DNA of 64,000 nt from JBJEFI01 sp051873875 (GCA_051873875.1 JBJEFI010000002.1:1-64000); one strand, 5' to 3'. Counted from the first letter of the stretch, positions 25,397-34,318 are shown. Program-made: numbers and translations. Notes: generated by a model not told the origin, from the sequence alone.

Positions 25397-28024
25397 ATGA
25401 GCGGAAAAGTAGTTTTAATTGACGGGAATAGTATTGCTTATCGTGCATTTTTTGCCTTGCCATTATTGAATAATGATAAGGGAATACATACAAACGCAGT
25501 TTATGGTTTTACGATGATGTTAATGAAAATATTAGAAGAAGAAAAACCGACACATTTATTAGTTGCATTTGATGCGGGAAAAACGACGTTTCGTCATGCA
25601 ACGTTTAAAGAATATAAAGGTGGACGTCAAAAGACACCACCAGAATTATCAGAGCAATTTCCATTTATTCGTGAATTGCTAAAATCTTTTAATGTAGCAA
25701 CTTATGAACTTGAAAATTATGAAGCGGATGATATTATCGGAACAGTTTCAAAGGTTGCCGATGAAAAAGGGATGGAAGTAAAGGTTATCTCTGGAGACCG
25801 AGATTTACTTCAATTAGTATCGGATAATGTAACGGTTGGAATTACACGTAAAGGGATAACGGATGTAGATGTATTCACTCCAAGTGCTATTATGGAGAAA
25901 TATGAATTATCTCCAACTCAAATCATTGATATGAAAGGGTTAATGGGAGATACATCGGATAATATTCCTGGTGTTCCTGGCGTCGGTGAAAAAACAGCTA
26001 TTAAGCTTTTAAAAGAATATGAAACAGTTGAAAATGTATTAGATCATATCGACGCAATTAGTGGGAAGAAATTGAAAGAACGATTAGAAGAAAATAAAGA
26101 GTTAGCTCTTATTAGTAAACAATTAGCGACAATTAATCGTGAATCTCCAATCCAAATTGGATTAGAAGAGATGGCTGTGCAAGAAGCAAACAAAGGCAAG
26201 GTTATATCACTTTTTAAAGACTTAGGTTTTCAAACCTTATTAACGAAAATGGACGTAGAAGTAGAAGAGCAGGCGCCATTAAAAGAGATAAATGTAACGA
26301 TTGTCAATGATGTAAAAAAAGACATGCTCTTAAATGATTCTGTATTAGTAGTAGAAGTATTAGCAGATAATTATCATAGTGGGGATATTATTGGCTTTGC
26401 CGTTGTGAATGAAGGTGGTCAGTATTTTATTCCAACAGAAATCGGCCTACAATCAGATATATTTGTTCAATGGCTACAAGATGAAGCGATGATAAAAGCA
26501 ACATACGATGCCAAGCGAGCGATTGTTGCATTAAAATGGCGTAACATTCAGTTAAAAGGTATTGGATTTGATATGCATTTAGCTTCTTATTTATTAGATC
26601 CGACGGAAGGAAATAAAGATTTTGCAACTGTGGCAAAAGCGGCAGGTTATCAAGATGTCTTATTTGATGAAGAAGTATATGGAAAAGGCGCGAAGCAAGC
26701 TATTCCAGCTGAAGATATAGTTGCAAATCATCTTGTCCGCAAAGCGACAGCTATCCATGCTTTAAAAGAACAGATGGAAGAAAAGCTAAAAGCAAATGAG
26801 CAGTATGATTTATTTGTTTCATTAGAGTTACCACTGACAGAAATTCTTGCAGAGATGGAATTTGAAGGTGTGAAAGTAGATGTTAATCGTCTAAAGGAAA
26901 TGGGAACAGAGTTAAGTGGGCGTTTAAAAGAAATTGAAACGGATATTTATGCGTTAGCTGGAGAAGAATTTAACGTTAATTCACCAAAGCAACTAGGAGT
27001 CATTTTATTTGAAAAACTAGGATTACCATCAATTAAAAAGACAAAGACAGGTTATTCTACTTCAGCAGATGTGCTTGAAAAATTAGCAGACTCTCACGAA
27101 ATTGTGGAGAAAATTCTTCTTTATCGTCAATTAGGAAAATTATATTCTACCTATGTAGAAGGATTGTTAAAGGTTGTACACAAAGATACGAATAAAATTC
27201 ATACTCGTTTTAATCAAGCGTTAACGGCAACAGGACGTTTAAGTTCTACAGACCCTAACTTACAAAATATACCAATTCGTTTAGAAGAAGGGCGAAAAAT
27301 TCGCCAAGCTTTTATTCCTTCTCAAGAAGGTTGGTTTATCTTTGCAGCCGATTATTCTCAAATTGAATTACGAGTATTAGCTCATATTTCAAATGATCAA
27401 AATTTAATCGATGCCTTTAATCACGACCAAGATATTCATACGAAAACAGCGGCGGATGTGTTCCATGTCAAGAAAGAAGAAGTAACTTCTCTTATGCGTC
27501 GCCAAGCGAAGGCTGTAAATTTTGGAATTGTTTACGGTATTAGCGATTATGGATTATCTCAAAATTTAGGTATTACAAGAAAAGAAGCAGCGAACTTTAT
27601 TGAACGTTACTTTGAAAGTTTTCCAGGTGTAAAAACGTATATGAAAGATGTTGTTCATCAAGCAAAACTAGATGGTTATGTATCGACGCTTTTACATCGT
27701 CGTCGCTATATTCCAGAGTTAACAAGTTCTAATTTCAATATTCGAAGCTTTGCTGAACGTACAGCAATGAATACACCAATTCAAGGGACAGCAGCAGATA
27801 TTATTAAAAAAGCAATGATTGATATGGCTGCTCGCTTAAAAGAAGAAGGTTTACAAGCAAAATTATTATTACAAGTACACGATGAATTGATTTTTGAAGC
27901 ACCAGAAGAAGAATTAGAACGTTTAAAAGTAATTGTACCAGAAGTAATGGAACAAACAATCAAGTTACACATTCCGTTAAAAGCAGATTATGCATACGGT
28001 CCAACTTGGTTTGATGCCAAATAA
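25397..28024 (+). CDS. polA: DNA polymerase I
   Basis: The 875-residue polymerase acts in repair and Okazaki fragment processing. The 5'-3' nuclease domain (about 1-290) has NYEADDIIGT, SGDRDLLQL and the HhH GVPGVGEKTA. The middle domain (about 310-470) lacks the acidic residues of an active 3'-5' exonuclease, as in other Bacillus PolI. The polymerase part has motif A DYSQIELRVLAH, motif B RRQAKAVNFGIVYG and motif C VHDELIFE. TGGAGGAAG lies before ATG 25397; the frame is open to 25286 but that segment does not fit the family. Confidence 0.95.
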   Translation: MSGKVVLIDGNSIAYRAFFALPLLNNDKGIHTNAVYGFTMMLMKILEEEKPTHLLVAFDAGKTTFRHATFKEYKGGRQKTPPELSEQFPFIRELLKSFNVATYELENYEADDIIGTVSKVADEKGMEVKVISGDRDLLQLVSDNVTVGITRKGITDVDVFTPSAIMEKYELSPTQIIDMKGLMGDTSDNIPGVPGVGEKTAIKLLKEYETVENVLDHIDAISGKKLKERLEENKELALISKQLATINRESPIQIGLEEMAVQEANKGKVISLFKDLGFQTLLTKMDVEVEEQAPLKEINVTIVNDVKKDMLLNDSVLVVEVLADNYHSGDIIGFAVVNEGGQYFIPTEIGLQSDIFVQWLQDEAMIKATYDAKRAIVALKWRNIQLKGIGFDMHLASYLLDPTEGNKDFATVAKAAGYQDVLFDEEVYGKGAKQAIPAEDIVANHLVRKATAIHALKEQMEEKLKANEQYDLFVSLELPLTEILAEMEFEGVKVDVNRLKEMGTELSGRLKEIETDIYALAGEEFNVNSPKQLGVILFEKLGLPSIKKTKTGYSTSADVLEKLADSHEIVEKILLYRQLGKLYSTYVEGLLKVVHKDTNKIHTRFNQALTATGRLSSTDPNLQNIPIRLEEGRKIRQAFIPSQEGWFIFAADYSQIELRVLAHISNDQNLIDAFNHDQDIHTKTAADVFHVKKEEVTSLMRRQAKAVNFGIVYGISDYGLSQNLGITRKEAANFIERYFESFPGVKTYMKDVVHQAKLDGYVSTLLHRRRYIPELTSSNFNIRSFAERTAMNTPIQGTAADIIKKAMIDMAARLKEEGLQAKLLLQVHDELIFEAPEEELERLKVIVPEVMEQTIKLHIPLKADYAYGPTWFDAK

Positions 28025-28192
28025 AGTGAAACTTCTATCAGGGGGAGTTTTCCTTCATCCCCCTCTAATGGTTAGTTGAACCAATCGGGTTCATACTGCC
28101 ACTTATCTCCCACTTAAACTTCTTTGATTTCGCTAAGGTTTGAAGTGGGGGTCTTAGTGGCAGTCAGAACGGGATAAAGTGAAACTTCTATC
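28021..28192 (+). repeat. bcr1-like structured repeat element with flanking direct repeats
   Basis: The 19-mer ATAAAGTGAAACTTCTATC occurs at 28021-28039 and again, exactly, at 28174-28192, so the unit is 153 bp. Inside are nested hairpins: GGGGGA/TCCCCC (28040-28072), TGAACC/GGTTCA (28077-28093), and a long stem closed by CTGCCACT/AGTGGCAG (28097-28163). The size, the ATAAA (TTTAT on the other strand) boundaries and strong folding resemble bcr1, the 155-bp non-coding mobile repeat of the B. cereus group. The first copy overlaps the polA stop codon. Confidence 0.55.
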
Positions 28193-28220
28193 GGTGGGAA
28201 ATGATATTTCCACCGATAGT
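28188..28220 (+). other. Hairpin just before mutM
   Basis: CTATCGGTGG and CCACCGATAG form a long stem (with one bulged G and additional AAAT/ATTT pairs) 15 bp before the mutM start. There is no T run, so it is not a terminator; it may be RNA structure in the mutM leader or part of the repeat element. Confidence 0.5.
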
Positions 28221-28235
28221 GAATGAGGTGAAAGC

Positions 28236-29066
28236 ATGCCAGAATTACCAGAGGTCGAAACAGTCAGAAGAACACTTGAACAGCTTATTATTGGCAAAGA
28301 AATAAAAGAGGTTCGTGTGCTGTGGCCGAATATTGTTAAACATCCTGAGCAGGTAGAAGTATTTCAAGATGCATTAGTAGGTGAGGTCATTGAAGAGATG
28401 GATCGTCGTGGTAAATTTTTGATGTTCCATACGACTCACTATACCCTCGTTTCCCATTTACGAATGGAAGGAAAGTATTTCTTAAAATCACAAGATGAAA
28501 TACCAAATAAACATGTTCATGTTCTTTTCGCTTTTACAGACGGAACGGTGTTATGGTATCAAGACGTTCGAAAGTTCGGAACGATGCATTTATATAAACG
28601 TGGCGAAGCACTTAATTATGCTCCGTTAAATAAACTTGGACCAGAGCCATTTAGTGAAGTGTTTACTGTCGATTTTTTAAAAGAAAAATTATCAAAGGGA
28701 AATCGCAAAGTAAAAGTGGCATTGTTAGATCAAAATATTGTCGTTGGCTTAGGTAATATTTATGTAGATGAAGTGTTATTTCGTTCGCGTATTCATCCAG
28801 AAGTAACAGTGAATATGTTAGAGGATGAAGATTATCCTGTATTACATGAAGCAATTATTGAAACGTTAGGAAATGCAATTGAAAAAGGTGGAAGTACCAT
28901 TCGTTCTTATGTAAATTCACAAGGAAAGATTGGAGAATTTCAAAATGAACTATATGTGTATAGTCGTAAAGGACAGCCTTGTTTTAATTGCGGACATGAA
29001 ATTGAAAAAACAAAGGTAGGTGGACGTGGGACCCATTATTGCCCACAATGCCAACAGAAAAAATGA
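28236..29066 (+). CDS. mutM: Formamidopyrimidine-DNA glycosylase
   Basis: A 276-residue base-excision repair enzyme that removes 8-oxoguanine. The N-terminal catalytic proline and glutamate are in MPELPEVETV, the essential lysine is in RRGKFLMFH, the H2TH region has LGNIYVDEVLFRS, and the C-terminal zinc finger is CFNCGHEIEK then HYCPQC. AATGAGGTGAAAGC precedes the ATG. It follows polA, a conserved repair pair. Confidence 0.96.
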   Translation: MPELPEVETVRRTLEQLIIGKEIKEVRVLWPNIVKHPEQVEVFQDALVGEVIEEMDRRGKFLMFHTTHYTLVSHLRMEGKYFLKSQDEIPNKHVHVLFAFTDGTVLWYQDVRKFGTMHLYKRGEALNYAPLNKLGPEPFSEVFTVDFLKEKLSKGNRKVKVALLDQNIVVGLGNIYVDEVLFRSRIHPEVTVNMLEDEDYPVLHEAIIETLGNAIEKGGSTIRSYVNSQGKIGEFQNELYVYSRKGQPCFNCGHEIEKTKVGGRGTHYCPQCQQKK

Positions 29067-29122
29067 ACTATTGACGAGCTTCCTTCATATAGTGTCTAAA
29101 GATGATACATGAAAGGAGCTCG

Positions 29123-29764
29123 ATGATATTGTTCATGTATGTAACGATTGTTTTATTAGCAATCGCATTAAGCTTAGATAGTTTTAGTGTTGGGTTTACG
29201 TATGGGCTTCGAAGCTTGCGAATTCCCTTTTTATCAACGGTTATTATTGCTTTTTGTTCAGCGTGTGTAATGGTGGCATCTATGTATATTGGTGTGGCAA
29301 TTTCACATGTTTTTTCTCCAAATGTAGCTCAAAAAATTGGTGGATTTGTATTAATTGCCATTGGAAGTTGGGTGCTTTATCAGTTTTTTCAACCTGAAAA
29401 GCAAGAGGAGAAAGTTGTCGAGGAGAAAACATTAATAAACTTTGAAATTAAATCAATAGGCTTAGCTATTCAAATATTAAAAAAACCAACGGTAGCCGAT
29501 ATTGATCGTTCAGGAACGATTTCTAGCTTTGAAGCATTACTGTTAGGAATTGCCCTGTCTTTTGACTCTTTTGGAGCAGGGATTGGGGTTTCTCTTTTAG
29601 GCTATTCCCCATTATTAATGGGAATTGTTGTTGGGATTATGTGCTGCATATTATTAAATGCTGGAAGATGGGCAGGGAAATTATTTTCTACGATTAGTTG
29701 GATTCAACGATTTACCTTTCTTCCTGGTGTATTATTAATTATTATAGGTATATGGAAGCTTTGA
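29123..29764 (+). CDS. ytaF: Sporulation membrane protein YtaF (MntP-like)
   Basis: About 213 residues with six hydrophobic segments in two related halves, each beginning with a SLDSFSVG / SFDSFGAG motif, as in MntP/YtaF cation-efflux-like proteins. The cytoplasmic loop between halves contains DIDRSGTISSFEA, which resembles an EF-hand-like acidic loop. Ion specificity is unknown. The start is uncertain: AAAGGAG (29112-29118) is close to ATG 29123 and 10 bp from TTG 29129; ATG 29102 lies before it. Confidence 0.82.
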   Translation: MILFMYVTIVLLAIALSLDSFSVGFTYGLRSLRIPFLSTVIIAFCSACVMVASMYIGVAISHVFSPNVAQKIGGFVLIAIGSWVLYQFFQPEKQEEKVVEEKTLINFEIKSIGLAIQILKKPTVADIDRSGTISSFEALLLGIALSFDSFGAGIGVSLLGYSPLLMGIVVGIMCCILLNAGRWAGKLFSTISWIQRFTFLPGVLLIIIGIWKL

Positions 29765-29828
29765 AGTTATCAATCGGAGGAGTTGATCGAGATAGCAACT
29801 TCTCTTTTTTAATAGAGGTGAGGAAAAG

Positions 29829-30431
29829 ATGGCAATTGTATTAGGATTAACTGGCAGTATCGCTACAGGAAAAAGTACCGTATCTTCTTTTTTTATGGAG
29901 AAAGGAGTACCGGTTATTGATGCAGATCAAATAGCAAGAGATGTGGTCAAAAAAGGAACAAGTACATATGAACAAATTGTTCAAGTCTTTGGGGAAGGCA
30001 TTCTATTAGATAATGGGGAACTTAATCGTGAAAAATTAGGAAGTATTATATTTCATAATGAACAAAAGCGATTAAAGTTAAACGGGATTGTTCATCCCGC
30101 TGTTCGATTAGAGATGCTACGCTTGAAAGATTTTTATATTCAAAATGGACATGCTATCGTTGTCCTTGATATTCCTTTGTTATTTGAAAGTAAATTAACA
30201 GAGCTTGTTGATAAAGTGGTTGTTGTTTATGTACCACAAACTTTACAACTGGAACGTTTGCAAAGTAGAAATGGGTATACACTCCAAGATGCACAAGCAC
30301 GAATTGCTTCGCAAATTTCGATTGAAAAGAAGAAAGAATGGGCAGATTTTGTCATTGATAATACGGGAACATTGGCGAAAACAAATGAACAGGTGGGTAA
30401 ATTAATCGATTTTTTAGAAAATAAAAAATAA
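29829..30431 (+). CDS. coaE: Dephospho-CoA kinase
   Basis: A 200-residue P-loop kinase for the last step of coenzyme A synthesis. The Walker A loop is GLTGSIATGKST, with DADQIARDVV and the LID-type VVVVYVPQTLQLERL. ATG has GAGGTGAGG upstream. Genomic position between ytaF and gapB is as in other Bacillus. Confidence 0.94.
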   Translation: MAIVLGLTGSIATGKSTVSSFFMEKGVPVIDADQIARDVVKKGTSTYEQIVQVFGEGILLDNGELNREKLGSIIFHNEQKRLKLNGIVHPAVRLEMLRLKDFYIQNGHAIVVLDIPLLFESKLTELVDKVVVVYVPQTLQLERLQSRNGYTLQDAQARIASQISIEKKKEWADFVIDNTGTLAKTNEQVGKLIDFLENKK

Positions 30432-30463
30432 TCAAGACTTATTGTGTGAGGTCATGCCTTGTT

Positions 30464-30474
30464 TGTGTTATACT
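30464..30474. promoter_or_regulatory. CcpN-type operator over the gapB -10 box
   Basis: TGTGTTATACT matches the CcpN consensus TRTGHYATAYW at every position and contains the likely -10 box TATACT. CcpN represses gapB and pckA under glycolytic conditions in B. subtilis. A weaker inverted copy (AGTATAACTTT, 8 of 11 on the reverse strand) lies at 30498-30508, 34 bp downstream. Confidence 0.65.
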
Positions 30475-30526
30475 ATTAGTGCTTTATTAGGGAGAATAGT
30501 ATAACTTTAATGGTGGGGGAAAGAAA

Positions 30527-31549
30527 ATGAAGGTTGCGATTAATGGTTTTGGAAGAATTGGACGTATGGTCTTTCGACAAGGGGTTGAAAGAGAAGATCT
30601 AGAAATAGTTGCAATTAACGCAAGTTATTCACCAGAAACATTAGCACACTTAATTAAGTATGATACCGTACATGGGAAATTCAAAGGGATTGTAGAAGTA
30701 GTTGGAGACAATTTAGAAGTGAATGGGAAGATTGTTAAATTAATAAATGAACGTAATCCACTTCTTTTACCTTGGGAAGAACTAGGAATAGATATTGTTA
30801 TTGAAGCAACAGGGAAATTTAATTCTCAAGACAAAGCACAGCTTCATTTAGATGCTGGTGCCAAAAGGGTTATTTTAACAGCACCTGGAAAAGATGTAGA
30901 CAAAACAATTGTAATGGGTGTAAATGATGACGAATTAGAAATCGACAAACATTTTGTTATTTCCAATGCTTCTTGTACAACAAACTGCTTAGCGCCAGTA
31001 GTAAAAGTATTGAATGATAAATTTGGAATTGTAAACGGTTTAATGACAACGGTTCACTCTTATACAAATGACCAAAAAAATATTGATAATCCACATAAAG
31101 ATTTACGTCGTGCACGTGCCTGTGCCCAGTCAATCATTCCTACTTCTACAGGTGCTGCGAAAGCGCTGTCATTAGTACTTCCTGAATTAACTGGTAAACT
31201 TCATGGAATGGCATTACGTGTGCCAACACCAAACGTTTCATTAGTTGACTTAGTTGTAGATGTGGAAAAAGAAGTGACAATCGAAGAAGTAAATAATGCA
31301 TTTAGAGAAGCAGCACTTAATGGATTTACTGGAATCATTGATGTATGTGATGAGCCACTTGTATCGATTGATTTTAATACAACAACGTATTCTGCTACAA
31401 TCGATAGCTTATCGACAATGGTCATGGAAGGCAAAAAAATCAAAGTGTTAGCATGGTATGATAATGAGTGGGGTTACTCAGCACGTGTTGTTGATTTACT
31501 AGTATTAGTAGCAAATAAATTAAATAATAAAGAATGTGCATTGAATTAA
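30527..31549 (+). CDS. gapB: Glyceraldehyde-3-phosphate dehydrogenase, gluconeogenic GapB type
   Basis: A 340-residue dehydrogenase, with Rossmann start MKVAINGFGRIGRMVFR and active-site cysteine in SNASCTTNCLAP. GapB works in the gluconeogenic direction and prefers NADP. It is assigned as GapB rather than GapA by the ASYSPETLAHLIKYDTVHG segment, its place between coaE and nrdR, and the CcpN operator. A pair of terminators follows; speD, which follows gapB in B. subtilis, is absent. Confidence 0.92.
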   Translation: MKVAINGFGRIGRMVFRQGVEREDLEIVAINASYSPETLAHLIKYDTVHGKFKGIVEVVGDNLEVNGKIVKLINERNPLLLPWEELGIDIVIEATGKFNSQDKAQLHLDAGAKRVILTAPGKDVDKTIVMGVNDDELEIDKHFVISNASCTTNCLAPVVKVLNDKFGIVNGLMTTVHSYTNDQKNIDNPHKDLRRARACAQSIIPTSTGAAKALSLVLPELTGKLHGMALRVPTPNVSLVDLVVDVEKEVTIEEVNNAFREAALNGFTGIIDVCDEPLVSIDFNTTTYSATIDSLSTMVMEGKKIKVLAWYDNEWGYSARVVDLLVLVANKLNNKECALN

Positions 31550-31558
31550 AAAACAAAA

Positions 31559-31590
31559 CCGCCAACATTAATCATGTTGGCGATTTTCAT
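31559..31590 (+). terminator. First terminator after gapB
   Basis: CGCCAACAT (31560-31568) pairs with ATGTTGGCG (31574-31582), with a short T-rich tail. Confidence 0.75.
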
Positions 31591-31598
31591 ATTTTTAC

Positions 31599-31631
31599 AA
31601 TACACCTAGATTGTTTAGGTGTATTTTTTTG
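31599..31631 (+). terminator. Second terminator after gapB
   Basis: ATACACCTA (31600-31608) pairs with TAGGTGTAT (31616-31624) over a 7-nt loop and is followed by seven T. The remaining 31632-31869 holds no ORF; a weak AACCT/AGGTT hairpin near 31734-31762 is the only other structure I see. Confidence 0.85.
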
Positions 31632-31869
31632 TTTAGTTTGTAGTAGTTTGATTGCCATTGTTTTTTATTCATTGGATAACATGTCATTTTGATTTATTGA
31701 AAGATTAAGAGAAGTAGTATAGAAAGATAGAAAACCTTGCTTATTATATAGGTGAGGTTTTTATTTCGCCAAAATTTGAACGTAAAAGGATAAAAACTTT
31801 GATATTTCTAGCTTTCAAAGTGGATTCCTTTCGTTTTTCTTACTGAAAGCACTTTTAAAAACGTTATTT

Positions 31870-31898
31870 TTGATTTACAATAAAACTAAGTATATAAA
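31870..31898 (+). promoter_or_regulatory. SigA-type promoter before the 31963 gene and nrdR
   Basis: TTGATT (31870-31875), 17-bp spacer, TATAAA (31893-31898), about 65 bp before the next start codon. Confidence 0.6.
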
Positions 31899-31962
31899 AT
31901 GGGAATATATTTACATATAGCGTGTTGGAATAAATAAAACATGATTTTGGAGGCAATAACAC

Positions 31963-32343
31963 ATGGGTTTAATGGACGGTTTAAGGGATTTTTTTGATGT
32001 AAGAAGTGAAACAAGAGATCATCATTCCAATCCGTTATTAAAAAGTCATTATTATAAAGTAACAAATACGAATGCAATGAAACAAGTAGAAGAAATGCTT
32101 CGTAACATGAATGGATATACAATTACATCTGTTTCATCAGAGCGTGGAGAAATCAGCGTAAAGATTAACGAAAAGAAAAAAGCATTAATGACGGTTACAG
32201 TTATTACTGTTCGTCCTCTTGAAACAGCTGTTGATTTCACAATTATGACAGAAACAGCTCTACCAACGGATTTTGGTTATTCTAGAAAAGTAGCAGTTCA
32301 ATTATATGAAATGTTAGATAAACGATTACCTTTAATAAAATAA
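31963..32343 (+). CDS. Conserved small cytosolic protein, function unknown
   Basis: The 126-residue protein has no signal or membrane segment. It looks like a compact alpha/beta domain: helix (MGLMDGLRDFF), a strand-helix pair (YKVTNTNAMKQVEEMLRNM), then three strands (GYTITSVS, GEISVKIN, ALMTVTVITVRP) and a final helix. It has none of the HHFSPQGVSG features of SpeD, which occupies this slot in B. subtilis. GGAGG precedes the ATG. It is 17 bp upstream of nrdR and probably cotranscribed. I do not recognise a function. Confidence 0.7.
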   Translation: MGLMDGLRDFFDVRSETRDHHSNPLLKSHYYKVTNTNAMKQVEEMLRNMNGYTITSVSSERGEISVKINEKKKALMTVTVITVRPLETAVDFTIMTETALPTDFGYSRKVAVQLYEMLDKRLPLIK

Positions 32344-32360
32344 AGTATGGAGGGATATTT

Positions 32361-32822
32361 ATGCGCTGTCCATCTTGTTTTCATAATGGGACAAGGGTTT
32401 TAGACTCACGACCAATTGATGATAGCCGCTCGATTCGTCGAAGAAGAGAGTGTGAAGAATGTCAATATCGTTTCACAACCTTTGAACGAGTAGAAGAAAT
32501 TCCAATTGTTGTTGTGAAAAAACAAGGAACAAGAGAAGAATTTAGCAAAGAGAAAATCATTCGTGGTCTTATTAAAGCGTGTGAAAAAAGACCTGTATCA
32601 TTGCGTCAGTTAGAGGAAATAACAGAAAATGTACAGCGAGATATTCGTTCGAGTGGTATTCAGGAAATTCAAAGTCAAGAAGTTGGCGAACTTGTTATGA
32701 AATATTTATCAAAAGTAGATGATGTTGCATATGTACGTTTTGCATCTGTCTATCGTCAATTCAAAGATTTAAATGTATTTATTGATGAGTTAAAAGAATT
32801 ATTAGGAAAAGATCACGAGTAA
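32361..32822 (+). CDS. nrdR: Transcriptional repressor NrdR
   Basis: A 153-residue repressor of ribonucleotide reductase genes. The zinc ribbon has CPSC at 3-6 and CEEC at 31-34 (RRRECEECQYRFTTFER), and the ATP-cone domain (about 49-139) senses dATP/ATP. GGAGGG lies ahead of the ATG. The position before dnaB-dnaI matches Bacillus. Confidence 0.95.
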   Translation: MRCPSCFHNGTRVLDSRPIDDSRSIRRRRECEECQYRFTTFERVEEIPIVVVKKQGTREEFSKEKIIRGLIKACEKRPVSLRQLEEITENVQRDIRSSGIQEIQSQEVGELVMKYLSKVDDVAYVRFASVYRQFKDLNVFIDELKELLGKDHE

Positions 32823-32842
32823 GGAGCTCCATCGGTTGATGA
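32821..32842 (+). terminator. Terminator after nrdR
   Basis: AAGGAGCTC pairs with GAGCTCTTT across an 11-nt loop and leads into T residues. Confidence 0.7.
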
Positions 32843-32910
32843 GCTCTTTTTTAAAATAAAGGAAAAACGATTTATTTTAACGATAAGTATTTATTTTAGG
32901 AGCGAAAAGT

Positions 32911-34305
32911 ATGGACGAGTATCATTGGAAAGATTTATTGCCAATGGATGGCTATGTTGTGAAATTAAAAGGGTTATTGCATAGCTACGATCGTAAAGTG
33001 ATAACAGGACTGTATCAACCGCTTATCGGTAGTTTAGCAATGAGCTTATACTTTACGTTATGGAACGAAGTAAGCAATGAAAATCCTATTGGTATTGAAA
33101 TGACCCATCATTCTTTATTAACATCCATGCAAATTAGTTTAAAGGATATATATAAGGAACGACAAAAGTTAGAAGCAATTGGATTATTAAACGTATATGT
33201 AAAAGATGAAAATGAAACTCGCATATACGTATACGAACTACAGCCACCATTGCCACCAGCGAAATTTTTTGAAGACTCTCTTTTAAACATTTTCCTTTAT
33301 GGAAGAGTAGGGGCAAGAAAGTATATGGCTATTCGAAATGCCTTTTCTTATGAAGAGATGGATTTAAATGGATATAAAAATGTTACATGTTCTTTTGATG
33401 ATGTTTTTCAAGCATTTAGTCCTGTTCAATTAGCAGCATTTGAGGAATATGGGGAAGCATTGGCAAATGATAAACAAGCAATTAATCGCTATGAAGCAAA
33501 AGAGATTTCTTTAGGACAGACGTCATTTGATTTTCAATTATATGAAAAAGAAATTGAACATTTTTTATTGCCACGACGTGTAATAACAGATAATGTTCGA
33601 GAAGTTGTAGTAAAATTAGCTTTTTTATACGGATTAAATCCATTGGAAATGGCTACTGTTACAATTGATGCTCGTGAAAGTGATGAGAGCATTAATATTG
33701 AAAAACTTCGCAAATATGCTCGTGAAAAATATCAATTTAATCACGAAGGGACCTTGCCTGTGTTTAAAGAAAACGTACAGCCTACTGAATTAAAGGTCAT
33801 AAAAAATAATCAACCTAAAACACCGCTAGAAGAACAAATGGAAATAATGGAGCGTTTATCACCGATTGATTATTTTTCATCGAAAATGAATGGAGCGCTG
33901 CCTTCCCAAAGTGATATAAAAATAATTGAAGGTATTATGGTCAACCAACAACTTCCACCTGCAGTTGTAAATGCATTGATTGATTATGTATTATTTAAAT
34001 GTGATATGAAGCTAGCAAAGGGTTACGCAGAAAAAATCGCTAGTCATTGGGCTCGTAAAAAGGTAAAAACTGTGAAAGAAGCAATGGATTTAGCAAAGCA
34101 GGAAGAGAAAAATTATCAAGAATGGACAAAAAATAAAAATCAACCGAAACAAACGAAAAAAGCCATACGGAAAGAAACGCTACCTGATTGGGCGATTAAG
34201 AAAAAACAAGATGAGGCAAAGAAAACCGAAACGAAGCCGATAATAGATAAAGAACAAGCACGTCGAGAATTAGAGGCGATGTTAAAGCAATTTAAAAAAG
34301 AGTAG
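32911..34305 (+). CDS. dnaB: Replication initiation and membrane attachment protein DnaB
   Basis: A 464-residue helicase-loading protein of the Bacillus type (not the replicative helicase). It works with DnaD and DnaI to load helicase at oriC and at restart forks. The N-terminal winged-helix DDBH1 region (about 1-200) and the C-terminal DDBH2 region (about 310-400, VNQQLPPAVVNALIDYVLFK) are recognisable, with a basic low-complexity tail (KNKNQPKQTKKAIRK). TTAGGAGCG precedes the ATG. dnaI follows after 13 bp. Confidence 0.93.
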   Translation: MDEYHWKDLLPMDGYVVKLKGLLHSYDRKVITGLYQPLIGSLAMSLYFTLWNEVSNENPIGIEMTHHSLLTSMQISLKDIYKERQKLEAIGLLNVYVKDENETRIYVYELQPPLPPAKFFEDSLLNIFLYGRVGARKYMAIRNAFSYEEMDLNGYKNVTCSFDDVFQAFSPVQLAAFEEYGEALANDKQAINRYEAKEISLGQTSFDFQLYEKEIEHFLLPRRVITDNVREVVVKLAFLYGLNPLEMATVTIDARESDESINIEKLRKYAREKYQFNHEGTLPVFKENVQPTELKVIKNNQPKTPLEEQMEIMERLSPIDYFSSKMNGALPSQSDIKIIEGIMVNQQLPPAVVNALIDYVLFKCDMKLAKGYAEKIASHWARKKVKTVKEAMDLAKQEEKNYQEWTKNKNQPKQTKKAIRKETLPDWAIKKKQDEAKKTETKPIIDKEQARRELEAMLKQFKKE

Positions 34306-34318
34306 GAAGTGAGGATAT

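Noticed and set aside
28021..28192. A metabolite riboswitch for mutM
   Set aside because: Direct repeats at both ends and the size favour a mobile repeat, and DNA repair genes are not usual riboswitch targets.
31963..32343. Possible speD because of its position after gapB
   Set aside because: The protein lacks the SpeD pyruvoyl-cleavage serine motif and the overall sequence does not resemble AdoMet decarboxylase.
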